DNA of 64,000 nucleotides, from contig NZ_LMUD01000009.1 in assembly GCF_009766095.1 (NCBI RefSeq), positions 298,057 to 362,056 of the forward strand, written 5' to 3'. Of this stretch, positions 16,307 through 24,111 are shown piece by piece. The position numbers were made by a program, and so were the translations under genes. The stretch's first letter is position 1. The number at the start of each line of letters is the position of its first letter. Source of the stretch: Granulicella sp. S190. Its GTDB lineage: Bacteria > Acidobacteriota > Terriglobia > Terriglobales > Acidobacteriaceae. The notes under the pieces were generated by a model. That model did no database searches, was not told where the DNA came from, and was given only the letters and a program-made list of their open reading frames with translations.

Positions 16307-17416
16307 TTACTTGCTTGACTGCTGGCGTCCCATCGCCACCTGCCCTGGGCCTGTGGTAGCGGTTGGCTGCGTGGCTGCGATAGGGACACAGGGACGTGGT
16401 GCGGCTGCCTGTCCAGGCAATACGGTTGCGCCTGGCATTCTCATCTGTCCTGTGGGGCATGCCTGCATAAGTGGCTCCGGACGTAGATCGACGGGCAGGG
16501 GCGGAGCTTCGACGGCGCCCTTCAAGTCTTCGTTCTGCTTTGAGCCCGGCCAGGCGTAGGGAGCTACCCGGATGGGTCCGTAGCCCATCACGGGGAATTT
16601 CGTTGGCACGGAGAAGCTCTTGTCTACTCGGACGAAGGCCGACTCCGGCACCTTGCTCAAGAGGCGCTGGTCCGAGGTCAACTGCACGATATGCTCGCCG
16701 ACTGTAACGGTAAGTGTCTTGTCGTCGAAGGCCTTCTTCTGTTCGACTGCGCCGGGAAAGGAGGCGTTGGAGACGACAGTGATGCCGATACCGGGGATGT
16801 AGAAGTAGACGTACTTCAGATCTTTGATCTCATAGTTCAGCGCGGCTTTGCCGGTCATGCCATCGATGGTAAGTGTTCCGCGGGTGATGGAGACGGAGAC
16901 GGTCTTTGGCGGCTTCTCTTTGGAGGGGTGGAGCTTCTTTCCGTTCTCGTCGTAGCCAAGGTTGTCTTTGGTCTGCATGACGGGTTTGCCGTGCTCGTCG
17001 AAGAAGGGGTGGCCGAACTTGTCGCGCTGCTGCTTGATGGGCGGGTTGAACATGAGTTTGCCGTCCGGATCCTGGCGCTGGTTGCCTTCTTCGTCGAGCA
17101 TCGGGGCTGGGGGCAACTCGACCAGAGTCGTGGGGCCGGTGTACTCCTGCTTTCCTTTTTTCCCCTTTGCGAGGGACGCAGGTTGCAAGGCGGGAGAGGA
17201 GGGTGCGGCCTTTGGATCTAAGATCGAATGATCGGTTGCGGCGATATCTGCGGGCTGCGATGTGGGCTGGGCGGCGTCCGTGGTTTGAGCTGAGAGAACG
17301 GCCTGTGGGGTTGAAGAGGCGGCTCCATTTTCCTGTGCCAGAGCACGCGCAGTTACGGTGAGTGCCATGGCAATGGCAAGTATTCCAGAGAGTGATTCAG
17401 TCGTTGTGCGAGCCAT
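16307..17416 (-). CDS. Exported protein of unknown function with DxxGK repeats
   Basis: 369 residues from the ATG at 17416, which has AGAGGATCAA before it and yields a signal peptide MARTTTESLSGILAIAMALT ending near ALAQ. Next come a low-complexity Ala/Pro/Gln stretch (about 30-85), then four spaced acidic turns (LDEEGN, QDPDGK, FDEHGK, YDENGK; about 105-160), then a probable beta domain with SVSITRGTLTIDGMTG and IPGIGITVVSNA, and a Pro/Ala-rich tail. I do not recognise a family. The dense intergenic repeats lie just downstream. It is divergent from lipA. Confidence 0.7.
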   Translation of the reverse strand: MARTTTESLSGILAIAMALTVTARALAQENGAASSTPQAVLSAQTTDAAQPTSQPADIAATDHSILDPKAAPSSPALQPASLAKGKKGKQEYTGPTTLVELPPAPMLDEEGNQRQDPDGKLMFNPPIKQQRDKFGHPFFDEHGKPVMQTKDNLGYDENGKKLHPSKEKPPKTVSVSITRGTLTIDGMTGKAALNYEIKDLKYVYFYIPGIGITVVSNASFPGAVEQKKAFDDKTLTVTVGEHIVQLTSDQRLLSKVPESAFVRVDKSFSVPTKFPVMGYGPIRVAPYAWPGSKQNEDLKGAVEAPPLPVDLRPEPLMQACPTGQMRMPGATVLPGQAAAPRPCVPIAATQPTATTGPGQVAMGRQQSSK

Positions 17417-17644
17417 GAGTTGATCCTCTGCCTTTCTCAGTCGTGCAGCGTTGGACCGCATTCGGTCTCAAGAGTCGCTATTCAGGGAGGATAGTCTTGA
17501 TCTGTAACCCATCCGATAGCTTTCTCTGATTACCTGCTACAACTTTGGTGCAACGTCGAATCCGGTTGTGCACTGGGAGATGAGGAATCGGAGAGGTGGG
17601 AGTTGGGCTTCCGTTGCGGGGGCGGTTGGATACAATAGAAGAGG

Positions 17645-18628
17645 ATGACTCCTCCAGTGGCCCAATTCGTGTCTCAGCCGAGCGCAGATCTGGTTCAGAT
17701 CGATCTGACCCCGAAGAAGCCTACGGCGAAGCCGGCGTGGCTGAAGGCGAAGGCTCCAATGGGCGAGACTTTTCATAACCTGAAAAAGATGGCGCGGGAG
17801 CTGAACCTGCATACGGTGTGCGAGAGCGCGCAGTGCCCGAATATCGGGGAGTGCTGGAATCAGAAGTCGGCTACGTTCATGATGCTGGGGAATCTTTGCA
17901 CGCGGCGATGCGGTTTTTGCGCGGTGCCGAAGGGGAAGCCCGAGCCGATTGATTTCGATGAGCCGAGGCGCGTGGCTTATGCGGTCGCGCAGCTTGGACT
18001 GGCGCATGCGGTGATTACGAGCGTGAACCGCGATGACGATAATGTGGGCGCGGCGCGGGCGTTTGTGAGCGTGATTGAAGAGATTCGGATGCAGGCTCCG
18101 GGGTGCAGGGTGGAGGTGCTGACGCCGGATTTTCAGGGGAACGAAGAGGCGCTGCGAATGGTGGTGGCGGCGCGGCCGGAGATTCTGAATCACAATATCG
18201 AGACGGTGCCGCGACTGTATCGGGTGGCGAAGAGTGGCGGGCGTTATGAGAAGTCACTGCGGTTTCTGCAGCATGCGAAGGGGCTGGCCGCGGAGATGTT
18301 CTCGGACCGGGATGGCGATCAGATTGTAACCAAGACAGGCATTATTGTTGGGATGGGCGAAGAGATGCACGAGCTGCTGGCGGTGTTTCGCGACCTGGCG
18401 AACCGGAGGGTGGATATTCTGACGATTGGACAGTACCTGCGGCCGTCAAGAGATCACCTGCCGATGGCCCGGTACTACACGCCTGAGGAGTTCGCATTTC
18501 TGAAGCATGAGGCCGTGGGGATGGGCTTCAAGCATGTGGAGAGCGGGCCGCTGGTGCGGAGCAGCTACCATGCGCAGGAGCAGGCGGAGAGCACTGGGCT
18601 GGCTGTGAAAAGCGGCGCTCATCTGTAA
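17645..18628 (+). CDS. lipA: Lipoyl synthase
   Basis: 327 residues. This radical-SAM enzyme inserts two sulfur atoms into octanoyl groups on lipoyl domains. Both iron-sulfur sites are present: auxiliary cluster CESAQCPNIGEC (Cys59, 64, 70) and radical-SAM CTRRCGFC (Cys85, 89, 92), plus the C-terminal GPLVRSSYHA block with the conserved serine. AGAGG precedes the ATG. No lipB gene is adjacent, which is common outside Enterobacteria. Confidence 0.97.
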   Translation: MTPPVAQFVSQPSADLVQIDLTPKKPTAKPAWLKAKAPMGETFHNLKKMARELNLHTVCESAQCPNIGECWNQKSATFMMLGNLCTRRCGFCAVPKGKPEPIDFDEPRRVAYAVAQLGLAHAVITSVNRDDDNVGAARAFVSVIEEIRMQAPGCRVEVLTPDFQGNEEALRMVVAARPEILNHNIETVPRLYRVAKSGGRYEKSLRFLQHAKGLAAEMFSDRDGDQIVTKTGIIVGMGEEMHELLAVFRDLANRRVDILTIGQYLRPSRDHLPMARYYTPEEFAFLKHEAVGMGFKHVESGPLVRSSYHAQEQAESTGLAVKSGAHL

Positions 18629-19129
18629 TGCGCCGGAAGGTGGGTGCGGCACGGTCTTTTCGTTGTCGCTTCGGTTCGACGCGGGGAGCAGGTGAGAGTG
18701 CGGAGATGCATGCCTCTCAGTTCACACGGGACCGTTTCGTGATCGAATTGCATGTTCAGATCGCTGGGTTTCGACGTGCGCGCGTCGAAGTCGAACGCCT
18801 CTTTTTCCTGTCGACCTCTTTGTTTCCTGCGGTGGCTCTCCGCTCACTTGACCTCTTCCTCTTAGCGGCCAGAGGTTGCCACAGCTAACAGTAAGTTTTT
18901 TGAACCCAACGGTTCATTACTGTCATCCAAGTTGTGCAGCATGGATATGCCTCAAGATGAGGAGTTGCAGGAATGGTATTGCGGAGTGCGAATGAGATGA
19001 ATGCATTAGCCGTGAGACTGGACCTGATGGTCAATATAGCCGCTGTCAAACATGACGTCATGGCGGTTTTCGCTGGAGCATCGCGGAGTTAGAGCACCAG
19101 CAATTAATAGATTGTGAGGAGTGAAACAA
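18629..19129. other. Intergenic gap before the OYE gene
   Basis: About 500 bases without a convincing gene. It holds a small hairpin (18770-18789, TTCGACG with CGTCGAA), a pyrimidine-rich run near 18800-18865, and the 12-bp palindrome at 19051. Short open frames here lack ribosome binding sites. Confidence 0.4.
19051..19062. promoter_or_regulatory. Perfect 12-bp palindrome upstream of the OYE gene, candidate TetR operator
   Basis: CATGACGTCATG reads the same on both strands and lies 68 bases before the OYE start codon. The TetR-family gene that follows the reductase is the obvious candidate binder. This is inference from position and symmetry only. Confidence 0.4.
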
Positions 19130-20266
19130 ATGACGACGAAGAACCGCTTAGCACTCTTTACCCCGGTAGAATTCGGGGCGATCAAACTGAAACATCGTGT
19201 CGTGATGGCGCCGTTGACGCGGTCACGGTCCATTCAGCCCAACTCTGTACCGGGCGATCTGATGGCGGAGTATTACGGGCAGCGAGCCTCTGATGGAGGA
19301 TTGATTATTGCGGAAGCTACTAACATTTCGATTACGAGCCGCGGCTGGCTGGGAGCGCCGGGACTCTATTCGCAGGAGCAGGTGCAGGGCTGGAGGAAGA
19401 TCGTCAGCGCTGTTCATGCGAAGGGTGGCAAGATTGTAGCTCAGCTCTGGCATACGGGCCGTTCGTCCCATGTCTCTCTTACGGGCGGAGAGGCGCCGGT
19501 GTCAGCCTCGGTCAATCCTTCCTATTGGGAGAACACTGATCACCTGACCTCGACGACTGGCGGTTGGGTGACACCGTCGCCGCATCGCGCACTAACGATT
19601 CCTGAGATTCCGCGCATTGTGGAGGACTATCGCAAGGCCGCCGAGCATGCTAAGCAGGCTGGCTTCGATGGTATTGAACTTCACGCAGCGAATGGCTATT
19701 TGATCGATCAGTTTCTTCAAGACAACAGCAATAAGCGCACGGACGAGTATGGCGGGTCCATCGAAAACCGATCGCGGCTTCTTCTTGAAATCGTCGAAGC
19801 CCTGACGTCAGTGTGGCCTTCGGATCGCGTGGGAGTCCGCATCGGCCCTGGGGGCACGTGGAACGACATGGCGGACAGCAATCCTGAGGCGCTGTTTGGC
19901 TATGTTGCGGAGCAACTGAACAGATTCGGGCTCGCGTATCTGCACATCATTGAGCCTCGCGTGAAGGGCAACGTCGTCATCCACGAGGGGCAGGCACCGA
20001 TCGCTGCTGAAAGCCTGGGCAAGATCTTCAAGGGACCGATCATCGCTGCCGGTGGCTTTGAGCCTGACGGTGCAGAGGAAGTTGTGGAGAAGAAGATTGC
20101 AGCCGCAGTCGCTTTTGGCCGCCACTTCGTCTCGAATCCGGATCTGCCAAGGCGCATCCAAGAAGGGCTTCCCCTTGCGGAGTACGACCGGGATACGTTC
20201 TATAGCTTCGACGCGCGCGGGTACACGGATTATCCCGCTTACGATACAGAACTCACTGCGAAATGA
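19130..20266 (+). CDS. Old Yellow Enzyme family alkene reductase
   Basis: 378 residues from the ATG at 19130, preferred over GTG 19121 because TGAGGA lies nine bases upstream of it. The FMN-binding barrel of the NemA/OYE family is clear: RVVMAPLTRSRS, VAQLWHTGRSSHVSL, FDGIELHAANGYLIDQFL, NKRTDEYGGSIENRSRLLL, VGVRIGPGG and VAFGRHFVSNPDLPRR. HAANGYL gives the substrate-binding His-Asn pair. It reduces activated C=C bonds or nitro compounds with NAD(P)H. It is followed on the same strand by a TetR gene, a common detoxification arrangement. Confidence 0.93.
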   Translation: MTTKNRLALFTPVEFGAIKLKHRVVMAPLTRSRSIQPNSVPGDLMAEYYGQRASDGGLIIAEATNISITSRGWLGAPGLYSQEQVQGWRKIVSAVHAKGGKIVAQLWHTGRSSHVSLTGGEAPVSASVNPSYWENTDHLTSTTGGWVTPSPHRALTIPEIPRIVEDYRKAAEHAKQAGFDGIELHAANGYLIDQFLQDNSNKRTDEYGGSIENRSRLLLEIVEALTSVWPSDRVGVRIGPGGTWNDMADSNPEALFGYVAEQLNRFGLAYLHIIEPRVKGNVVIHEGQAPIAAESLGKIFKGPIIAAGGFEPDGAEEVVEKKIAAAVAFGRHFVSNPDLPRRIQEGLPLAEYDRDTFYSFDARGYTDYPAYDTELTAK

Positions 20267-20424
20267 TGCAGGCGGCGGCACGGGGATCAGACTTGTGCCG
20301 TCGCTTTAGAGTGCACCGAGATTCGACCCAGTTCTTCGTGTGGTGATCGGGTCTGAGTTGAAGTTATGATGGCAGGTGGCACGCAGGATTTGAGTCACGC
20401 AACTTCGTCCGACATCGAATAGTC

Positions 20425-20985
20425 ATGGGCAGACCCAAGGGCTTCACACGTGAAGAGGTGTTGACGAAGGCGATATCGGTCTTCTGGGAGAAGGGGTTCT
20501 CCGACACTCGCCTTCACGATCTTGAAGAGGCAACCGGCGTCAACAAGTCAGGGCTCTACACGGAGTTCGAGAACAAGGAAGAGATCTTTCTCGAGAGTCT
20601 GCGGTACTACCTGCAGACGCGAGGGGGAGACGACATCCTCTCGTCCGAGCCGAAGGGGCTAGATAATGTGAGGCGGTTTCTGGAGATCGGGCATACGTGC
20701 TACAACGGTAGACGAGGCTGCTTCTCGATTAATTCGCTGCGAGATGTTGCGATTCTTCCGCCTGAAGCGAGAGAGATCGTCGAAGAGAACGACACGAAGC
20801 TCAAGCGCCTGATTACGATCAATCTAAAGGCCGGGCTGCCAGGTGTTGGAAACGCTGGATCTCTTACGGAGATGATCTTCACTTTTTTTGCAGGGCTGTG
20901 CGTTGAACAGAACGCTCAGGTGTCGGTTGCGGTCTCTAAGCGCAAGATCGATCAATTTATGGAATTCCTGGCCGCTTCGAAGTAG
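20425..20985 (+). CDS. TetR/AcrR-family transcriptional regulator
   Basis: 186 residues. The N-terminal helix-turn-helix is standard: GRPKGFTREEVLTKAISVFW, then GFSDTRLHDLEEATGVNKSG and LYTEFENKEEIF. The C-terminal ligand domain has GRRGCFSINSLRD, a pattern found in TetR proteins of the YxaF/NemR kind that carry a reactive cysteine. Together with the reductase gene 158 bases upstream, this suggests sensing of electrophiles or quinones; that link is inference. A strong terminator hairpin follows at 21052. Confidence 0.9.
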   Translation: MGRPKGFTREEVLTKAISVFWEKGFSDTRLHDLEEATGVNKSGLYTEFENKEEIFLESLRYYLQTRGGDDILSSEPKGLDNVRRFLEIGHTCYNGRRGCFSINSLRDVAILPPEAREIVEENDTKLKRLITINLKAGLPGVGNAGSLTEMIFTFFAGLCVEQNAQVSVAVSKRKIDQFMEFLAASK

Positions 20986-21051
20986 GAACAGGCTCAGGTA
21001 GCTTGTCCAGATATGCTGCTTCGGAGTCATTCGATTTGTAGAGGCAAGCAG

Positions 21052-21095
21052 AAAAAAGAGTGCGCCGGGTCATTGCACCCTGCGCACTCTTTTTT
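21052..21095. terminator. Bidirectional rho-independent terminator
   Basis: AAAAAAGAGTGCGC pairs perfectly with GCGCACTCTTTTTT across a 16-base loop. The A run on one side and T run on the other make it work for both the TetR gene (+) and the S53 protease gene (-), which converge here. Confidence 0.9.
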
Positions 21096-21109
21096 ATCTG
21101 GTAGAAGAG

Positions 21110-23176
21110 TTACTTCGCCACTGCAGCTCCCTTCGTTTTACCAGTGACTCCCTGGATGAACGGCAGGCCGTTCGGCTCGCCGAATCCGGTCACGTTGTCC
21201 CAGCCTGGTGTCACGGTCAACGAACTATCGACGCCGAATGCGATGGAGAAGAGATCGTTGAAGTTCTGGGGCCACAGCGCGCTTGTAAACTGCGTCTGTG
21301 TCTGTCCGAGCGACGCGCCTGCAAAAAGATCCAGAGCGGAGTAGAACGTTGCTCCATTCTGATCGAAGATCGTTCCGGCAGGATTGCCGGTCTGCAGGTC
21401 CGACGTACCTACAACGTCTGTGATCTGGCCCGTCTTCAACTTTGCAATCGCGGGAGCCGCGAAGCCGAGAGGACTACCGTTGTACTGATCGGCAATCGCC
21501 CAGATCGCCGAGAAGATCGGACTTGCGAGACTGGTTCCGCCGTAGCCTGGAATCGCCAGTTGGCTGCCCTCAATCGTCACGACAATCGGAAATCCGGTGT
21601 AAGGATCTGCAAGCGCCGAGACATCGGGAACCTGACGGCCGCTCCCCTTGAGAGCTTTTTGCCAGGACGGTTTCGCGTAGAATTCGCTCTCTCCGCCGCC
21701 TGCGCCGCCGACGAACCCGGGTGAAGGCGGATCGGCGATGAACACATCGTCGAGAACGTTGATCACTGTTCCCCATCCGGTTACGATCTGTCCGGTGCCG
21801 TTCAGGTCGTTCAGGATGCTGGTGCCGCCCACAGCCGTAGCATAAGGCGAGTTGGACGGAATCCCGACTGCGCCAGCCGGCGAACCTAGACCAAGGTCTC
21901 CGCTGTCACCCGTCGAGAATTGGAAGGAGATTCCTGCAGCGGTGCCGCGCTTGAGGATGCTGTTGAAAGCATTCTCTTCAGCCGAGCCCGAGATGATTTC
22001 ATCGTCGGTCTCCCAACTGTTCGAGACAGTATTGGCCAGCTTGTGGCTGATGATGTACTGCAGCGATGCGATGAAGTCTTCGTTGTCCTGGCCCGAAGAG
22101 GCGACTACAGCAATCTTGGCCCCTGGAGCTATACCATGAGCTGCTTGAATGTCGAGCGCAATCTCATAAGTCCAGCCTGTCAGGTCGGCTGCGCCGGGGT
22201 CCAGCGGCTTACCTTCGGGATAGAGAACCTCGTAGTTCTTCGACGTCAATGCTGGAAGGCCAAAGGTCTTGGCCGCGAGGTTGGCATCTGTCTCCGCAGC
22301 GTCATATCCGTATGCCTCGACGAGTGCGATCGTCTGTCCCGTCCCGTCGTATCCCTCCTTGGCCAGAGGCGTCAGACCGTAGTGCGACTGGAGTTGAGCT
22401 GGAGTGTAAGAGACAGCCTGCCGCGGCGAGCCCTGGTTGTAGACCGTGCCGTAGTAGGTGGCCACCGGCAATGTTGTACCCAGTGCTCTCAAGCTGTACA
22501 GAGTCGCTGTGCTCAGTGGGGTTCCGGTAATGTTGAACAACGTTGCCGCTGTATCCTGAGCCGTCACTTTTTTCCCATACAACGCCTTGCCGGTCTTTGG
22601 ATCTTTCACAAACGAGATCTGGGGATGTACCGCGTGACGATCGAGCCCGGCAACCGAATCCACAAGCTCGCCTGCTGCGCCAGTCAACTGCGCTTCGCGA
22701 ACGTGGGCCTGAAAGGTTCGCTTCTGATAGGTAAAGTTGTGGAGCTCAGTCTGGAATGCTTTCTCGACGACAGTGGTGTTGCCATGCACGCGAACCGAGA
22801 AGTTCTGAGGATCTGTCGAGATTACGCTGAGGCCCTGCTTCTCCAACTCCTCGGTCACAGCCTTCAACTCAGTGGCTGTTGGGGCGTATCGCGCGAAGTC
22901 CGCATCGGTAAACCACTTGTGATAGCTGGCTGACTCGGGATCGTAAAGCGCGTCGACGGCCTTATCGAAGGCGGCCTGATTATGGAGCTTAAGCATCACG
23001 GTGAGGGTCTGTTCTTTGTTCGAGTCCACCCTTCCCTGATCCGTGGCGAGTTGCAAACCCTTGGCTACGTTTGTGCCCGGCCCAGCTTCTGCCTGACTGG
23101 AACATAGCCCAAATGCTGAGAGTACTGCGAGTACAGCTGTCGATGCTTTAGCGGTCTTTCTCTGCATGTTCATCAT
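21110..23176 (-). CDS. S53 family serine-carboxyl peptidase (pro-kumamolisin/sedolisin)
   Basis: 688 residues: signal peptide to about 32 (AFGLCSSQAEA), activation prodomain (about 35-175, with SYHKWFTDADFARYAPT), then the catalytic domain. Catalytic Glu and Asp lie in WTYEIALDIQAAHGIAPGAK, the oxyanion Asp in FSTGDSGD, and the serine in YGGTSLASPIFSAIWA. The C-terminal calcium site is VVGTSDLQTGNPAG and PGWDNVTGFGEPNG. It is an acid endopeptidase secreted as a self-cleaving precursor, in keeping with acidic soil. ATGs at 23176 and 23173 follow AGGAG. A small hairpin, ACCGGA/TCCGGT, lies in the leader at 23302-23316. Confidence 0.95.
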   Translation of the reverse strand: MMNMQRKTAKASTAVLAVLSAFGLCSSQAEAGPGTNVAKGLQLATDQGRVDSNKEQTLTVMLKLHNQAAFDKAVDALYDPESASYHKWFTDADFARYAPTATELKAVTEELEKQGLSVISTDPQNFSVRVHGNTTVVEKAFQTELHNFTYQKRTFQAHVREAQLTGAAGELVDSVAGLDRHAVHPQISFVKDPKTGKALYGKKVTAQDTAATLFNITGTPLSTATLYSLRALGTTLPVATYYGTVYNQGSPRQAVSYTPAQLQSHYGLTPLAKEGYDGTGQTIALVEAYGYDAAETDANLAAKTFGLPALTSKNYEVLYPEGKPLDPGAADLTGWTYEIALDIQAAHGIAPGAKIAVVASSGQDNEDFIASLQYIISHKLANTVSNSWETDDEIISGSAEENAFNSILKRGTAAGISFQFSTGDSGDLGLGSPAGAVGIPSNSPYATAVGGTSILNDLNGTGQIVTGWGTVINVLDDVFIADPPSPGFVGGAGGGESEFYAKPSWQKALKGSGRQVPDVSALADPYTGFPIVVTIEGSQLAIPGYGGTSLASPIFSAIWAIADQYNGSPLGFAAPAIAKLKTGQITDVVGTSDLQTGNPAGTIFDQNGATFYSALDLFAGASLGQTQTQFTSALWPQNFNDLFSIAFGVDSSLTVTPGWDNVTGFGEPNGLPFIQGVTGKTKGAAVAK

Positions 23177-23463
23177 TTCTCCTGGTGGAACGAGGTTGAA
23201 TGAGTTGAGGGTAGTGGGAGACCGCGTGACTCAGAGGGGTCGGTCTCGATATGTCCGCGGGTTGGGGGCGGGAGGGCCGAGATATGGGTGCGCGTCGGCG
23301 TACCGGAGATTCCGGTGCGGCTAGGTCTGTGCCCAGGGTTGAGCACAAAACAGTTTGGTTGTTGGATAAAATCTGATGAAAGAGTAGCGCTTGTTTCGGA
23401 TGTGCGGAGAAATGCAAAGGATAGTTTTGGAACTACCCAAAAGGGTATCTGCGCCGCGGCGGT

Positions 23464-24111
23464 TTATGCGTCGAGCAGCCCCCGCTGAATTGCAATCACT
23501 ACTGCCTGGGTTCGATCGTTAGCGTGAAGCTTGAGCAAGATTTTTTTGACGTGCATCTTGACGGTGTTATCGGTCACAAAGAGCAGGTCGGCGATCTCCT
23601 TGTTGCTTTTTCCCTGAGAGATGAGGCCTAAGACTTCAATCTCTCTGTCGCTCAACTTGCCTGAGGTGATGTATTGAGTCAGTTTTTCGGCGGTCTCCGG
23701 GGAGAGAGATTTGCCGCCAGCGACTACGTGACGGACCTGATCGGCGAGCGATGCGCCGTCGATGCCCTTGAGGAGATAACCGCGCACTCCCAGGCTGATC
23801 GCGGTGTAGATGGATGCGTCTCCCTGCGCAGAGCTAAGGATGATGATGCGGCCTTCCGGATGGGCCTTCAATACTGTTCGTACAACGTCGAAGCCGCTTT
23901 GGTCGGGGAGACGGAGATCAAGCAACATGACGTCGGGCCGGAGCGCGAGATACATCTCAATCGCCTGACGGCCATTGGCAGCGAGGCCAACGATCTTCAT
24001 GTGATGACGTGCGAGTACACCCGCTAATCCTTCGCGCACCATGGGATGGTCATCAACGATCAGGACTTCGATTGGTTTTGCAACTTCAGCGAGCTGTTTG
24101 GTCACGAGCAA
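23464..24111 (-). CDS. NarL/LuxR-family response regulator
   Basis: 215 residues. The receiver domain (about 15-130) has the acidic pair Asp20-Asp21, phospho-acceptor Asp65 in VMLLDLRLPD and Lys115 in GYLLKG. The LuxR helix-turn-helix is near 150-212 (LSDREIEVLGLISQGKSNKE, then TVKMHVKKILLKL). The start appears to be TTG at 24111: AGGAGG lies six bases before it inside the kinase gene, and no in-frame ATG is near. It overlaps the histidine kinase gene by 26 bases, so the two are coupled as one two-component system. Confidence 0.95.
   Translation of the reverse strand: MLVTKQLAEVAKPIEVLIVDDHPMVREGLAGVLARHHMKIVGLAANGRQAIEMYLALRPDVMLLDLRLPDQSGFDVVRTVLKAHPEGRIIILSSAQGDASIYTAISLGVRGYLLKGIDGASLADQVRHVVAGGKSLSPETAEKLTQYITSGKLSDREIEVLGLISQGKSNKEIADLLFVTDNTVKMHVKKILLKLHANDRTQAVVIAIQRGLLDA

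Noticed and set aside
18628..18888. Short plus-strand frame after lipA (86 codons)
   Set aside because: It overlaps the lipA stop without a proper ribosome binding site, and the composition is not protein-like.
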